Shown in pieces: positions 17,753-26,919 of a stretch of 64,000 nt of DNA. Position 1 is the first letter of the stretch; every line of letters starts with the position of its first letter. The position numbers were made by a program, and so were the translations under genes. Below the pieces are notes generated by a model. The model ran no database searches, was not told the origin of the DNA, and saw nothing but the letters and a program-made list of their open reading frames with translations. This DNA is from Phreatobacter sp. (lineage in GTDB: Bacteria; Pseudomonadota; Alphaproteobacteria; Rhizobiales; Phreatobacteraceae), in NCBI RefSeq assembly GCF_027532945.1, contig NZ_JAPZTZ010000020.1, positions 37,750 to 101,749 of the forward strand, given 5' to 3'.

Positions 17753-18738
17753 GCCACGCCTGCCCGCAGGAGGTCGTGGAGGTGCAGGATGCCGACGGGG
17801 CGGCCACCCTCCACCGCGAAGAGCGCGGTGATCTTGCTGCGGTTCATGAGATCGAGGATCTCGCTGGCGAGCTGATCGGGCCGCGCCGTCTTCGGTGCGC
17901 GCGTCATCACCGTCTCGACGGGAAGAGCCAGAAGATCGCCCTTCATGTGACGCCGGAGGTCGCCATCGGTGACGATGCCGGCGAGCAGCCCCGCCGCATC
18001 GACGACGCCGCAGCAGCCGAAGCCCTTGGCTGTCATCTCGATGAGCACCTCGCTCATTGCCGTGCCGACCGGCTTCAGGGGCAGGGCTGCGGCGCTGTGC
18101 ATGACGTCGCGAACCTGCGCGAGGACGGCGCCGAGCTTGCCGCCGGGATGGTAGGTACGGAAATCGGCCGCCGTGAAGCCACGCTCCTCGAGCAGGGCGA
18201 TGGCGAGAGCGTCGCCGACCGCGAGCTGCATCAGCGTCGAGGTGGTGGGCGCGAGGCCGTTCGGGCAGGCCTCCTCCGCCCGCGGCAGGGCGAGCACGAC
18301 GTCGGCCGCCTTGCCGAGCGCCGATTCGGCGTCCGAGGTAATGGCGACGAGGCCGACGGCAAAGCGGCGCGAGAAGGCCACGAGGTCGCGCAGCTCCACC
18401 GTCTCGCCGGACCAGGACAGCGCGAGGATGGCATCGTCGCCTGTCACCATGCCGAGGTCGCCATGGCTCGCCTCGCCGGGATGGACGAAGAAGGCCGGCG
18501 TGCCGGTCGACGCAAGCGTCGCGGCAATCTTCCGGCCGACATGGCCGGACTTGCCCATGCCGGTGACGATGACGCGGCCCTGCACCCGCTTCAGCAGCGC
18601 GACCGCCGCCGCAAAGGGTTCGCCGAGCCCGTTCGACAGGGCGGCGTTGAGCGCGGCGAGGCCGGCAGCCTCGACGGACAGGGTGCGGAGCGCCGAGTCG
18701 ATGGCGGGAGAGGATGTGGAGCGGTCTGCCATGGTCAC
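17749..18738 (-). CDS. kdsD: D-arabinose 5-phosphate isomerase (KdsD/KpsF/GutQ family)
   Basis: 329 residues: an N-terminal SIS sugar-isomerase domain (GRVIVTGMGKSGHVGRKIAA and FFVHPGEASHGDLGMVTGDD, then SWSGETVELRDLVAFSRRF) followed by two CBS domains (first at VRDVMHSAAALPL, second at VETVMTRAPKTARP). It makes D-arabinose 5-phosphate from ribulose 5-phosphate, the first step of Kdo synthesis for LPS. Length matches the family (about 325). First gene of a unit with the DMT transporter and possibly the hydrolase. Confidence 0.95.
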   Translation of the reverse strand: MTMADRSTSSPAIDSALRTLSVEAAGLAALNAALSNGLGEPFAAAVALLKRVQGRVIVTGMGKSGHVGRKIAATLASTGTPAFFVHPGEASHGDLGMVTGDDAILALSWSGETVELRDLVAFSRRFAVGLVAITSDAESALGKAADVVLALPRAEEACPNGLAPTTSTLMQLAVGDALAIALLEERGFTAADFRTYHPGGKLGAVLAQVRDVMHSAAALPLKPVGTAMSEVLIEMTAKGFGCCGVVDAAGLLAGIVTDGDLRRHMKGDLLALPVETVMTRAPKTARPDQLASEILDLMNRSKITALFAVEGGRPVGILHLHDLLRAGVA

Positions 18739-18909
18739 GTCGGATGGGCCGGCATCGGCCGGCCTTGGGTCGCGCTGGAAGCACGGTGGTGGCGGTGCTT
18801 AGCACGGTGAGACCGGAGAGGCGACCTCCGCAGGCGCAGGGCCCGTCAACGCCTCGTTAACCATGGTTCTTTACCTCTGGTTGATGAAATTGCGGGGGAT
18901 ACGCGCGTC

Positions 18910-20817
18910 TTGGGTCGAACCGCCCGTCTCATCTGGGGTGCCAGCCTGATGGCGCTCGTCCTTGGCTGGACGGGCGTGAGCGCGCATGCCCAGCGCCTGC
19001 GGACGACTCAGCCGCCCGGCGGCAGCGACACGGCAGGTGAGACGGGCTGGCAGGGACTCGCACCCGTGGAGCCTCCCGAAGCTGATGCGGGCGCGGTCCC
19101 GCGCACCGATGCCGAGGCCGCCGGCCTCAGGACCGACGCGCCGCCGCCCGCTCCCGGCGAGTCGCGCACCGTCGCAGCGCAACGGGAGCGCGCCCGTGGC
19201 GACGCCCGCCGCGCGCCCTGGGCGATCCGGCCGGCACGCCCCTCACCGCTCGCCGCCGAGGCAGGTGTCGCAGGCCCCGCGCCGGTGACCCGACCCGCGC
19301 CCCGTCCGACCTCGCGCCCCGCTCCCGTCGCCAATCCCCGCACCGGACGCCTGCCGCGCCGACCGCCGGAGCCTGCCGCCAATGCCCGCAACCTCGGCCT
19401 GAGGACCTTGCCGGCCCCGACCACCGGCGCCAGCGCCGCCAGCACGCTCAGCCCGTCGCGACAGGATTCGCTGGCCCTGTCCTCCGGCCGGCGCGGCGTC
19501 GCGCCGCCGTTGCAGCCGCGCCGCCCCGTCGACGTGCCAATCGTCTCCGACCGTGTGCAGCAGCCCTCCGGCCGCGTCCTGCCCAATGCCAACCCGCTCG
19601 GCCGCAACGTCGTCATCGACCCGCGCACCGGCGAGGTGATCTCCTTCGACCGGCGGTCGTCGGCCGAGGCCGACCCCTTCGCGCCCACCGGCATCCGCGT
19701 CGGCTCGTTCATCGTCACGCCGACAGCAGATGCCACGCTCGGCTATGATTCCAACCCGCGGCGCCTGACGGCTGGAAGCCCCGGCTCGCTGTTCACCCAG
19801 TCCTACGGCGAATTGCAGGCCCGCTCCGACTGGTCGCGGCATGAGGTGACGGCGCGGCTGCGCGGCACTTACTCCGCCTATTTCTCCGATCCCGGCGTCA
19901 ACCGGCCGGAGGTCAATGCCGTCGTCACCGGCCGCCTGGACGTGACACGCGACACGCGGGTGGAGACGGAGGGCCGCTACACGCTCAACACCAATTCACC
20001 GGGCTCGTCGAACCTGCCCTCCTCGCCCACCGGCCTGCGCAACCTGCCGCTGATCCATCAGGTCGGCGGCAGTGCCGGCCTGGTGCAGGACATCGGCCGC
20101 GTGCAGGTGACGCTGCGCGGCACCTTCGACCGCTTCATCTACGATGACGCCATCACCAATGCCGGAACCGTGCTCACCCAGAGCGGGCGCGACTACAACG
20201 CCATCGGTGGCCGCCTGAGGACCTCCTACGAGCTGACGCCCGGCCTGCGCCCCTTCGTCGAGGCGGCGCTGGAGCAGCGGCGTTTCGACCAGCGCCTGTC
20301 GAGCGGCGGCACGCTGCAGGGGTCGTCCACCATGACCTTCCGCATCGGAACCACCTTCGAGCTGACGCGGCTGCTAACCGGCGAAATCTCGGCCGGCTAT
20401 CTCCGGCGTGACAATCTCGACCCGACCTTCGGCGACGTCGCCGTACCGGTGCTCGATGCCTCGCTCGTCTGGGCGGCGACGGCGCTCACCACGGTGCGTT
20501 TCACAGCGCGGTCGACCATCGACGAGAGCTTCACGACGGGCGCCTCCGGCATCGAGAAGCGCGACGCGTCGGTGGAACTGGAACATGCCTTCCGCCGCTG
20601 GCTGGTGGGCACGGCACGCTTTGCCTATGGCCACGACACCTATCGCGGCACGAGCCGCGTCGACCAGCGCACCGTGGCCTCCCTCGGCCTCGTCTACCGG
20701 GCCTCGCGTGCCCTGCAGATCCGCGGCGAGATCCGCCGCGAGACCCTGCAGTCGAACACCGCCGATGCCAGCTATTCCGCCAACGTCTTCCTGCTCGGCC
20801 TGAGGCTCCAGCGCTAG
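18910..20817 (+). CDS. Outer-membrane beta-barrel protein (BBP2-like) with Pro-rich N-terminus
   Basis: 635 residues. The TTG start at 18910 (GGGGGA 10 bases upstream) gives a clean signal peptide ending SAHAQ. Residues about 30-230 are rich in Pro, Arg and Ala and look disordered; from about residue 255 (SFIVTPTADATLGYDSNPRR) alternating polar/non-polar strands form a C-terminal barrel of the putative beta-barrel porin 2 type, ending FLLGLRLQR. It is probably an outer-membrane protein linked to exopolysaccharide or surface structures; neighbours kdsD and galU agree. A TTAACCAT motif at 18857-18864 precedes it. Confidence 0.82.
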   Translation: MGRTARLIWGASLMALVLGWTGVSAHAQRLRTTQPPGGSDTAGETGWQGLAPVEPPEADAGAVPRTDAEAAGLRTDAPPPAPGESRTVAAQRERARGDARRAPWAIRPARPSPLAAEAGVAGPAPVTRPAPRPTSRPAPVANPRTGRLPRRPPEPAANARNLGLRTLPAPTTGASAASTLSPSRQDSLALSSGRRGVAPPLQPRRPVDVPIVSDRVQQPSGRVLPNANPLGRNVVIDPRTGEVISFDRRSSAEADPFAPTGIRVGSFIVTPTADATLGYDSNPRRLTAGSPGSLFTQSYGELQARSDWSRHEVTARLRGTYSAYFSDPGVNRPEVNAVVTGRLDVTRDTRVETEGRYTLNTNSPGSSNLPSSPTGLRNLPLIHQVGGSAGLVQDIGRVQVTLRGTFDRFIYDDAITNAGTVLTQSGRDYNAIGGRLRTSYELTPGLRPFVEAALEQRRFDQRLSSGGTLQGSSTMTFRIGTTFELTRLLTGEISAGYLRRDNLDPTFGDVAVPVLDASLVWAATALTTVRFTARSTIDESFTTGASGIEKRDASVELEHAFRRWLVGTARFAYGHDTYRGTSRVDQRTVASLGLVYRASRALQIRGEIRRETLQSNTADASYSANVFLLGLRLQR

Positions 20818-20925
20818 AGCATCATCCCATCAAGTGGGCACCGGTTGATGGATGAGATGATGCGATAAAACAACGAGATAGAGCGGCCGATCTGATGCAG
20901 TCAGATCGGAAACCGCTCTAGAGCG
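20813..20925. repeat. Bipartite palindromic intergenic repeat
   Basis: Two adjoining palindromes: GCATCATC (20819-20826) with GATGATGC (20856-20863), nested with CCATCAA and TTGATGG around GTGGGCACCGG; then AGAGCGG (20880-20886) and CCGATCTGA (20887-20895) pairing with TCAGATCGG (20901-20909) and CCGCTCT (20913-20919). The ends are CTAGAGC-like mirrors. The first half resembles the GAGCATxxTCCxAAAAGTGGGxACCGGTTTT family widespread in Rhizobiales. It contains the stop codon of the barrel gene and may also act as a transcription stop between it and galU. Confidence 0.8.
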
Positions 20926-20930
20926 CCGGG

Positions 20931-21815
20931 TCAGACCTTGAGACGGGCGATCTCGGCTTTGAGCGGGCCAGACAGGTCGTCGCGGCGCAGCGCATAGGCG
21001 AGATTAGCTGTGAGGAAGCCGAGCTTGGTGCCGGTGTCGTGAATCTCGCCATCGAAGGTGAAGCCAAAGAAGGGCTGGCGGTCCTTCAGCTTCAGCATGC
21101 CATCGGTCAGCTGGATCTCGCCGCCGGCGCCGCGCTCCTGCGTCTCGAGGATCTTGAAGATCTCGGGCTGGAGGATGTAGCGGCCGGAAATGGCGACATT
21201 GGAGGGCGCGGTGCCCTTCGGCGGCTTCTCCACCATGGCGGCGATCTCATAGGCGCCGGCAGCGGCCGCCTTGCCCTTGCCGATGATGCCGTACTGGTGG
21301 GTTTCGCTGTCCGGCACCTCGTAGCCGGCGACATAATTGCCGCCGGTGGCGTTGTAGGCCTCGATCATCGCGGCGATGCAGCCCTTCGAGCCAGACTTGG
21401 CGAGGTGGAGCATATCCGGCAGAAGCAGCGCGAAAGGCTCATCGCCGACGATGTCGCGGGCGCACCAGACGGCGTGGCCAAGGCCGAGCGGCTCCTGCTG
21501 GCGGGTGAAGGAGGTGGCGCCGGCAGCCGGCAGATCGCGCTTGAGCTCCTCGAGTTGCGCCGTCTTGTTGCGCCCGGCGAGCGTCGTATCGAGTTCGAAA
21601 GCCTTGTCGAAATGATCCTCGATCACCTGTTTGTTGCGACCGGTGACGAAAACGAAATGCTCGATGCCCGCCTCGCGCGCCTCATCGACGACATGCTGGA
21701 TCACCGGCCGGTCCACGACCGTCAGCATCTCCTTCGGAATGGCCTTGGTGGCGGGCAGGAAACGCGTGCCGAGACCGGCGACCGGGAACACGGCCTTGCG
21801 GATGCGACGGTGCAT
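20931..21815 (-). CDS. galU: UTP--glucose-1-phosphate uridylyltransferase
   Basis: 294-residue nucleotidyltransferase making UDP-glucose. The N-terminal motif [20 protein letters not shown] is diagnostic, followed by [17 protein letters not shown] and the C-terminal [22 protein letters not shown]-glucose feeds MdoH (23653-25449) and envelope polysaccharides. ATG at 21815 ([14 protein letters not shown]) is the natural start; upstream in-frame sequence is antisense to other features. Confidence 0.96.
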   Translation of the reverse strand: MHRRIRKAVFPVAGLGTRFLPATKAIPKEMLTVVDRPVIQHVVDEAREAGIEHFVFVTGRNKQVIEDHFDKAFELDTTLAGRNKTAQLEELKRDLPAAGATSFTRQQEPLGLGHAVWCARDIVGDEPFALLLPDMLHLAKSGSKGCIAAMIEAYNATGGNYVAGYEVPDSETHQYGIIGKGKAAAAGAYEIAAMVEKPPKGTAPSNVAISGRYILQPEIFKILETQERGAGGEIQLTDGMLKLKDRQPFFGFTFDGEIHDTGTKLGFLTANLAYALRRDDLSGPLKAEIARLKV

Positions 21816-21927
21816 GAAGTCAAACCTTGAGGAAGGATCAAGAAGGACGGGTAATCTAGTCCGACAAACCTGAACACCCGGTGAGCGGCGGCGTTCCCGT
21901 GGATGCCGCCTCCCGAAGTACGCTGCG

Positions 21928-22890
21928 TCAACGCTCGATCCGCGGCTCCGAGGCCTTCGGCGGCTCGGCCCGGAAGGCGTTGAACACCATGTCGGGCGCG
22001 GAGGTGTTGTGGCGCGAGGCCGAGAGCCGGCCCGCCCAGAGGTCGGTGGCATTCGCCCGGCGGAACCCCATGATCGGCTCCTCGCGCCAGCCCGGCGCAT
22101 CTTTCTCACGCACTGCGATGCGGGCGACATCGGCGTTGAACTCGGTGATGTACATCGAGCGCAGCGCCGCGAAAGGCCCGCCACTGATCGGCCGGGCAAA
22201 GGTGACATCGAGGCCGAGCAGCTCCTGGTTCAGCGTCGAGAGCTGCACCGTCGCGACATTGCCGTCGGGATAGGTCAGCGTGAAGGTCTTGGTCGCGGGA
22301 TCAAAGGTGACGTCGCGGATCTTCACGATGGGCCGGCCCTCCACCACGACCGGGCCGATGAGGAACGACGAGCCATAGGCCGTCCAGCGCAGGTTCGAGG
22401 GCGGCAGCGGCCTGGCGCGCCAATAGCCATCGGTCGGATAGAGGACGAGGACCTCCTCGGCACGGTCGCGGAACCGGTACCAGATCTGCAGCAGGTGGAT
22501 GTCCTTCTCCACCCGGTCGCCGACCCTGACGGTCGTGTCGGCATTGCGCCAGAAGCGCTGCTCGCGATAGCCGATGACCTGCCACTCCACCGTCTCGTAG
22601 AGGGTGATGCGCTGCGGCATGGGCTGGGCCAGCGCCTCCTCCTTCATCGGGCAGGCGGTCCAGTCCGGCGCGAAGCGGTCGACGGCCAGCGAGCCGATAT
22701 AGGCGGGATGGGCGGCCTCGATGCGGAAGGCGCGAACCGCGCCGCTGGCGAGGTTCAGCGTGACATTGTCCTTCTCGGCGCAGAGCACCGGCTCGGAGGC
22801 ATTGGTGATCTCCACCGGCAGCCCGTCGAGGCTCGCCGCCCGGGCGGCGGTGGCGAGGAGAAGCGCGGCAGCGGCGAGGACGAGACGCAT
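21928..22890 (-). CDS. Exported protein of unknown function
   Basis: 320 residues. The ATG at 22890 gives a signal peptide ([18 protein letters not shown] then ASLDG). An ATG at 22917 would overlap the upstream gene. The mature part is beta-rich with no motif I recognise; repeated phrases such as [19 protein letters not shown] and [20 protein letters not shown] suggest a sandwich fold. It starts 4 bases after the FkbM methyltransferase stop, so it belongs to the mdoH-fkbM operon and probably acts in the periplasm on the same product. Confidence 0.8.
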   Translation of the reverse strand: MRLVLAAAALLLATAARAASLDGLPVEITNASEPVLCAEKDNVTLNLASGAVRAFRIEAAHPAYIGSLAVDRFAPDWTACPMKEEALAQPMPQRITLYETVEWQVIGYREQRFWRNADTTVRVGDRVEKDIHLLQIWYRFRDRAEEVLVLYPTDGYWRARPLPPSNLRWTAYGSSFLIGPVVVEGRPIVKIRDVTFDPATKTFTLTYPDGNVATVQLSTLNQELLGLDVTFARPISGGPFAALRSMYITEFNADVARIAVREKDAPGWREEPIMGFRRANATDLWAGRLSASRHNTSAPDMVFNAFRAEPPKASEPRIER

Positions 22891-22894
22891 AGGA

Positions 22895-23656
22895 TCAACC
22901 CTTGGCGAGAACCGCATAGACGTCGCCGGAATTGGCCTCGTGCGGCAAGTCGGCGATATGGGCGGCCATGGCGTCCCTGTCGACGGCAGAGCCGAAGGTC
23001 ATCTGCTGGCTCTCGCCGAGCGCCACGTCGAAGCGATAGGGGCCAAGCGCCGCGAGGCGGTCGAGGCAGGCAAAGGCCACGTCGCGCTGGATCGTGGTGA
23101 ACTCGAAGGACAGCGCCGGGATGGGCCGCGACAGCCCCGCCAGCACATCGGCCTCGAAGCCCTCGACATCGATCTTCACGAAGTCCGGCACGCCATGGTC
23201 GGCGATCAGCCCGTCGAGGGTGAGGCAGGGCACGGTGATCTCGCGGTCCCAGACCTGGCCCTCCCAGCCGCCGGCCCCCGCCGCCGAGGCGACGAAGGCT
23301 GCCGAAGCGGTGGTGACGGTGGGATTGGCGGTGTTGACCTTCAGCGTGATCTCGCCGGCCGTGGCGCCGCAGGCAGCCTGCCGGAGCGTGACCGCAGCAT
23401 CGTCCGCGAAGAGCCGCGCGATGACGCCCGCAGGCCCCGGCTGGGGCTCCAGCGCCACCACCCGCGCGCCGAGGCGGCGGAAGCTTGCGACCCGGTCGCC
23501 GACATGGCTGCCGATGTCGAAGGCAAGGCCCCCCGGCCGGATGAACCGGCCGTAGAGCGCGTCCATGGCGGCCCGCTTTGCGGGGTCGCCGTGATAGGTG
23601 ACGACGGAGCGGGCGACCGCCACCATCTCGGCAATGCGCTGGTCGAGGTCACTCAT
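22895..23656 (-). CDS. FkbM-family SAM-dependent methyltransferase
   Basis: 253-residue methyltransferase with motif I AFDIGSHVGDRVASFRRLG, the acidic VVALEPQPG, and the FkbM signature VPDFVKIDVEGFEADVLAGL. The family methylates hydroxyls, often on sugars. Its ATG overlaps the mdoH stop by 4 bases, so the two are translated together; methylation of a periplasmic glucan or other glucoside is an inference from this. Confidence 0.9.
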   Translation of the reverse strand: MSDLDQRIAEMVAVARSVVTYHGDPAKRAAMDALYGRFIRPGGLAFDIGSHVGDRVASFRRLGARVVALEPQPGPAGVIARLFADDAAVTLRQAACGATAGEITLKVNTANPTVTTASAAFVASAAGAGGWEGQVWDREITVPCLTLDGLIADHGVPDFVKIDVEGFEADVLAGLSRPIPALSFEFTTIQRDVAFACLDRLAALGPYRFDVALGESQQMTFGSAVDRDAMAAHIADLPHEANSGDVYAVLAKG

Positions 23657-25449
23657 GCTGCGCGCGCCTTGGCGATTTCGTCAGGCGTTTCGAACTCCTC
23701 CGGAATGCCGCAGAAGCGCGTCGAGACGAAGAGCCGGCCGAGGGCCGGCGAGGCGGTGAGCACCGCGAAGGGCACGGCGATGAGGAAGCCGGCGGTGAGC
23801 GGCAGCGACCAGAGCGCAGCCGTGGGCGAAGCCATCCAGAGAAGACCGAAGATCACCCAGCCGAAGGCCATCTGCGGCCAGAACGCGTCCCAGGCCTCGC
23901 GCCAGGACAGCGCCATGGCGTCGCGCTGCTGGCCGCCCCAGGTCACCGACTTGCCGAAGGCGAGGCCGATCATGAACACCGTGATGCGGAACGAGGTGAG
24001 CGCGCCGAGCAGGAAGGAGAAGACCAGCTCGGTGGCGGCGGCGGCAATGAAACGGCCGCGCCCGCCATAGCGTTCCGTTCCGTCCTCGGTCATCAGGATA
24101 TCGGCGAAGCCGGCGATCTTCGGCATCAGGTACATGGCGAAGAACAGCACATAGACGACAGCGGCGAAGGTCGTCGGGAAGGCGGCGCTGCTCGGCCCGT
24201 GCCAGGCGAGGAAGGGCGAGAGCGTGATCATCAGCGTCCAGGCCGGGACGCCAACGAACATCAGGATGGCCCAGACCAGCTGGAAGCGGCTGATGGGCTT
24301 CAGCCCCTTCTCGTCCAGAAGCTTCACATATTGCATGTTGCCCTGGCACCAGCGCACGTCGCGGCGCGAGAATTCGAGGATGGTCGGCGGGTTCTCCTCC
24401 CAGGAGCCCTCCTCGACGGGCAGCACGCGCACCTCATAGCCGGCGCGGCGCATGAAGGTCGCCTCGACCTGGTCATGCGAGAGGATGTGGCCGCCAAGCG
24501 GCGGCTCGCCCGACAGCATCGGCAGGTGGCACTGCTCCATGAACGGGCGGATGCGCACGAGGGCGTTGTGGCCCCAGAACGGCCCGCAATCGCCGACCCA
24601 CCAGGCCTGGCCCATCGTGTAGGAGCGCATGCCCTGGCGCATGCCGAACTGGAAGATGCGGGCGAAGGCCGAGGACGAGGGCATGCCGACGACGAGGCTC
24701 TGCAGGATGCCGAGCCGCGGATAGGCCTGCATCATCCGGACATGCTTCACGATGGTGGCGCCCGACATGAGGCTGTCGGCATCGAGCGGCAGCATCAGCT
24801 CGTAGCGGGCACCCCAACGGTCGAGGAAGTCGCGGACATTGCCGGCCTTGAAGCCGGTATTGACGGTGCGGCGGCGATAGACCACCCGCCCCTCGCCAGC
24901 CTCCGCGGCGAAGGCGGCGGCGGCCACCGCCTCGCGCTCGCCGATATCGTCGCGGTTGGTGTCGGAGAGGATGAAATAGTCGAACTGCGAACCCTCGCCG
25001 GTGGCATCGATGCTCGCCTTGACGATCTTGAGCCGCGCGATGGCCCGCTCCGGGTCCTCGTTGCGCAGCGTCATGAATACGGCGGTGCGGATGCCGAGCG
25101 GCGTCGGCAGGTCGCCAGCCCCAGCGAAGGGGGCAACCTCCTCCATCGCATCCTTGTCGCCATGGAGAAGCCAAAGGCCGATCAGCGCGTTCCAGAAGCC
25201 GAGGACGGTCCAGGGGGTGGCGATGGCGAAGGCGAGCGCGAGGACGATGTCGACAATCGTCCAGCCGCCGGAGCCGAGGATCGACCAGGCCGCCGCGTTC
25301 AGGACGAACCACGTCGCGACGTTCAGACCGAGGACGATCAGCCGGCGGCGGCGCAATTCTGCCGTGGACTGGATACCCGCCGGCGTCGTAGAGCCCTCGG
25401 GCGGCCGGCTCTCACCGGTCGCGGCCGGAAACGGCGATAGATCGTTCAT
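23653..25449 (-). CDS. mdoH: Glucans biosynthesis glucosyltransferase MdoH (OpgH)
   Basis: 598-residue GT2-family membrane glucosyltransferase that polymerises UDP-glucose into osmoregulated periplasmic glucan. Two N-terminal helices, then the GT2 core (FDYFILSDTNRDDIGEREAV; MLPLDADSLMSGATIVKHV with the DxD; the QxxRW-like RRDVRWCQGN) and several C-terminal helices. The start is ATG at 25449 (MNDLSPFP), divergent by 49 bases from the dehydrogenase gene. E. coli OpgH is longer (about 850) with large cytosolic extensions; this is the short alphaproteobacterial form. mdoG is 11 kb away. Confidence 0.93.
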   Translation of the reverse strand: MNDLSPFPAATGESRPPEGSTTPAGIQSTAELRRRRLIVLGLNVATWFVLNAAAWSILGSGGWTIVDIVLALAFAIATPWTVLGFWNALIGLWLLHGDKDAMEEVAPFAGAGDLPTPLGIRTAVFMTLRNEDPERAIARLKIVKASIDATGEGSQFDYFILSDTNRDDIGEREAVAAAAFAAEAGEGRVVYRRRTVNTGFKAGNVRDFLDRWGARYELMLPLDADSLMSGATIVKHVRMMQAYPRLGILQSLVVGMPSSSAFARIFQFGMRQGMRSYTMGQAWWVGDCGPFWGHNALVRIRPFMEQCHLPMLSGEPPLGGHILSHDQVEATFMRRAGYEVRVLPVEEGSWEENPPTILEFSRRDVRWCQGNMQYVKLLDEKGLKPISRFQLVWAILMFVGVPAWTLMITLSPFLAWHGPSSAAFPTTFAAVVYVLFFAMYLMPKIAGFADILMTEDGTERYGGRGRFIAAAATELVFSFLLGALTSFRITVFMIGLAFGKSVTWGGQQRDAMALSWREAWDAFWPQMAFGWVIFGLLWMASPTAALWSLPLTAGFLIAVPFAVLTASPALGRLFVSTRFCGIPEEFETPDEIAKARAA

Positions 25450-25498
25450 CGATGAGCCTCCGTCGCCCGGTCCGGGCGGCGATGCGGGAGAATGCGAC

Positions 25499-26476
25499 AT
25501 GGCGGCGACCGCCCGAGCCCTCTGGTACGCCTCGCGCCGCACCGTAGACCTGCGCGAGACAACGCTGGATGAACGCCGTCCGGCCGACGCCGAGATCCGC
25601 ATGCTCTATAGCGGTGTCAGCCGCGGCACGGAAAGGCTCGTCTTCAACGGACTTGTTGCCGCACCCGAGCGCGAGCGGATGCGCTGCCCGCTGCAGGAGG
25701 GCGAGTTCCCGTTCCCCGTCAAATACGGCTACTGCGCCGTCGGCGTCGTCGAGGCCGGGCCGGAGGCCCTGGTCGGCCGCACCGTCTTCACCCTTGGCCC
25801 CCACCAGACGCGCTTCATCGCCCCGACCGACAAGGTCTCGGTCATCCCGGTGCCGGAGGGCGTGCCGGCCCGCCGCGCCATCCTCGCCGCCAACATGGAA
25901 ACGGCGCTCAACGCCGTCTGGGATTCCGGCGCCGGCCCGGGCGACCGCATCGTCGTGGTCGGCGGCGGCGTCCTCGGCCTTCTCGTCACCGCCATCGTCT
26001 CGGAGATCCCCGGCACGGAGGTGACTCTGGTCGATCCCGAGCCGTCGCGGCGCGATTTCGCCAAGCTGTTCGGCGTGAAGTTCTCGAAGCCGCTGGACGG
26101 GCCCGCCGACTGCGACGTCGCCTTCCATGCCTCGGCGACCTCGGGCGGCCTTGCCTGCGCCCTCGCCTGCTGCGGCGACGAGGCGACCGTCGTCGAGCTC
26201 TCGTGGTTCGGCGACCAGGACCCGGCCGTGCCGCTCGGCGCCGGCTTTCACTCCAAGCGCCTGAAGCTCATCTCCTCGCAGGTCGGCATGGTCGCCACAT
26301 CCAGGCGCGCCCGCTGGTCGTATGCGAGACGTCTCGCCAAGGCGCTCGAGCTCCTCGCCGACGACCGCCTTGACCAGCTCATCACCGCCGAGGTCGCCTT
26401 CGACGATCTCCCCGCCGCCCTGCCCCGTATCCTCGAGCCCGGCGCGCATGGTCTCATGACCGCCGTCACCTACTGA
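25499..26476 (+). CDS. Zinc-type medium-chain dehydrogenase-like protein without the catalytic Cys
   Basis: 325 residues. Rossmann fold RIVVVGGGVLGLLVTAIVSE with NAD(P)-binding GGGVLG; the usual catalytic-zinc loop (CGxCGTD) is replaced by YSGVSRGTERLVFNG, a form also found in BchC-like proteins. So it is a dehydrogenase-fold protein that probably does not use an alcohol-dehydrogenase zinc site. First gene of the pterin-like unit: the next start is 13 bases after its stop. Substrate unknown; a reduction or oxidation of a pterin-sugar or its precursor is the contextual guess. Confidence 0.82.
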   Translation: MAATARALWYASRRTVDLRETTLDERRPADAEIRMLYSGVSRGTERLVFNGLVAAPERERMRCPLQEGEFPFPVKYGYCAVGVVEAGPEALVGRTVFTLGPHQTRFIAPTDKVSVIPVPEGVPARRAILAANMETALNAVWDSGAGPGDRIVVVGGGVLGLLVTAIVSEIPGTEVTLVDPEPSRRDFAKLFGVKFSKPLDGPADCDVAFHASATSGGLACALACCGDEATVVELSWFGDQDPAVPLGAGFHSKRLKLISSQVGMVATSRRARWSYARRLAKALELLADDRLDQLITAEVAFDDLPAALPRILEPGAHGLMTAVTY

Positions 26477-26489
26477 TCCGAGAGGTCCC

Positions 26490-26900
26490 ATGTATTCCGT
26501 CGAAGTCCGCGACCGCATCATGATCGCCCATTCCCTGCCCGATCCCTTCTTCGGGCCGGCCCAGGGCAAGCACGGCGCGAGCTTCGTCATCGACGTCGCC
26601 TTCTTCCGCGAGACGCTGACCGCCCAGAACGTCGTGGTGGATATCGGCGCGGCCCTCGACGTGCTCGGGAAGACGCTGAAGCGCCTCGCCTACCAGGACC
26701 TCGACACGCTGCCGGAATTCGCCGGCAAGCTCACCACCACCGAGTTCCTCTGCAAATATGTCTTCGACCGCATGGCAGACGCGGCCCGTTCCGGCGCGCT
26801 CGGCGCCGATGCCAATGGCCTCGCCAAGATCCGCGTGACGCTGCACGAGCATGATCTCGCCCGCGCCACCTACGAGGCGCCGCTGCCGGCGGCGGCCTGA
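26490..26900 (+). CDS. 6-pyruvoyl-tetrahydropterin synthase/QueD-like protein with altered active site
   Basis: 136 residues with the T-fold outline of PTPS/QueD: H14 in MIAHS, an insertion loop, VVVDIGAALDVLGKTLKRL, TTTEFLCKYVFDRM with E85, and a late VTLHEHDLARATYE. Key positions differ: the normal CxxxHGH is AQGKHGA (A24 for Cys, H28 kept, A30 for a zinc-ligand His), and the usual LDHxxLN is LAYQDLD, Tyr68 for His. Full catalysis is therefore doubtful, but fold and pterin pocket may be kept. Start at the ATG at 26490 with GAGAGG upstream. Second gene of the unit. Confidence 0.8.
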   Translation: MYSVEVRDRIMIAHSLPDPFFGPAQGKHGASFVIDVAFFRETLTAQNVVVDIGAALDVLGKTLKRLAYQDLDTLPEFAGKLTTTEFLCKYVFDRMADAARSGALGADANGLAKIRVTLHEHDLARATYEAPLPAAA

Positions 26901-26919
26901 CCCAGCGGTCCGGGCGTCG

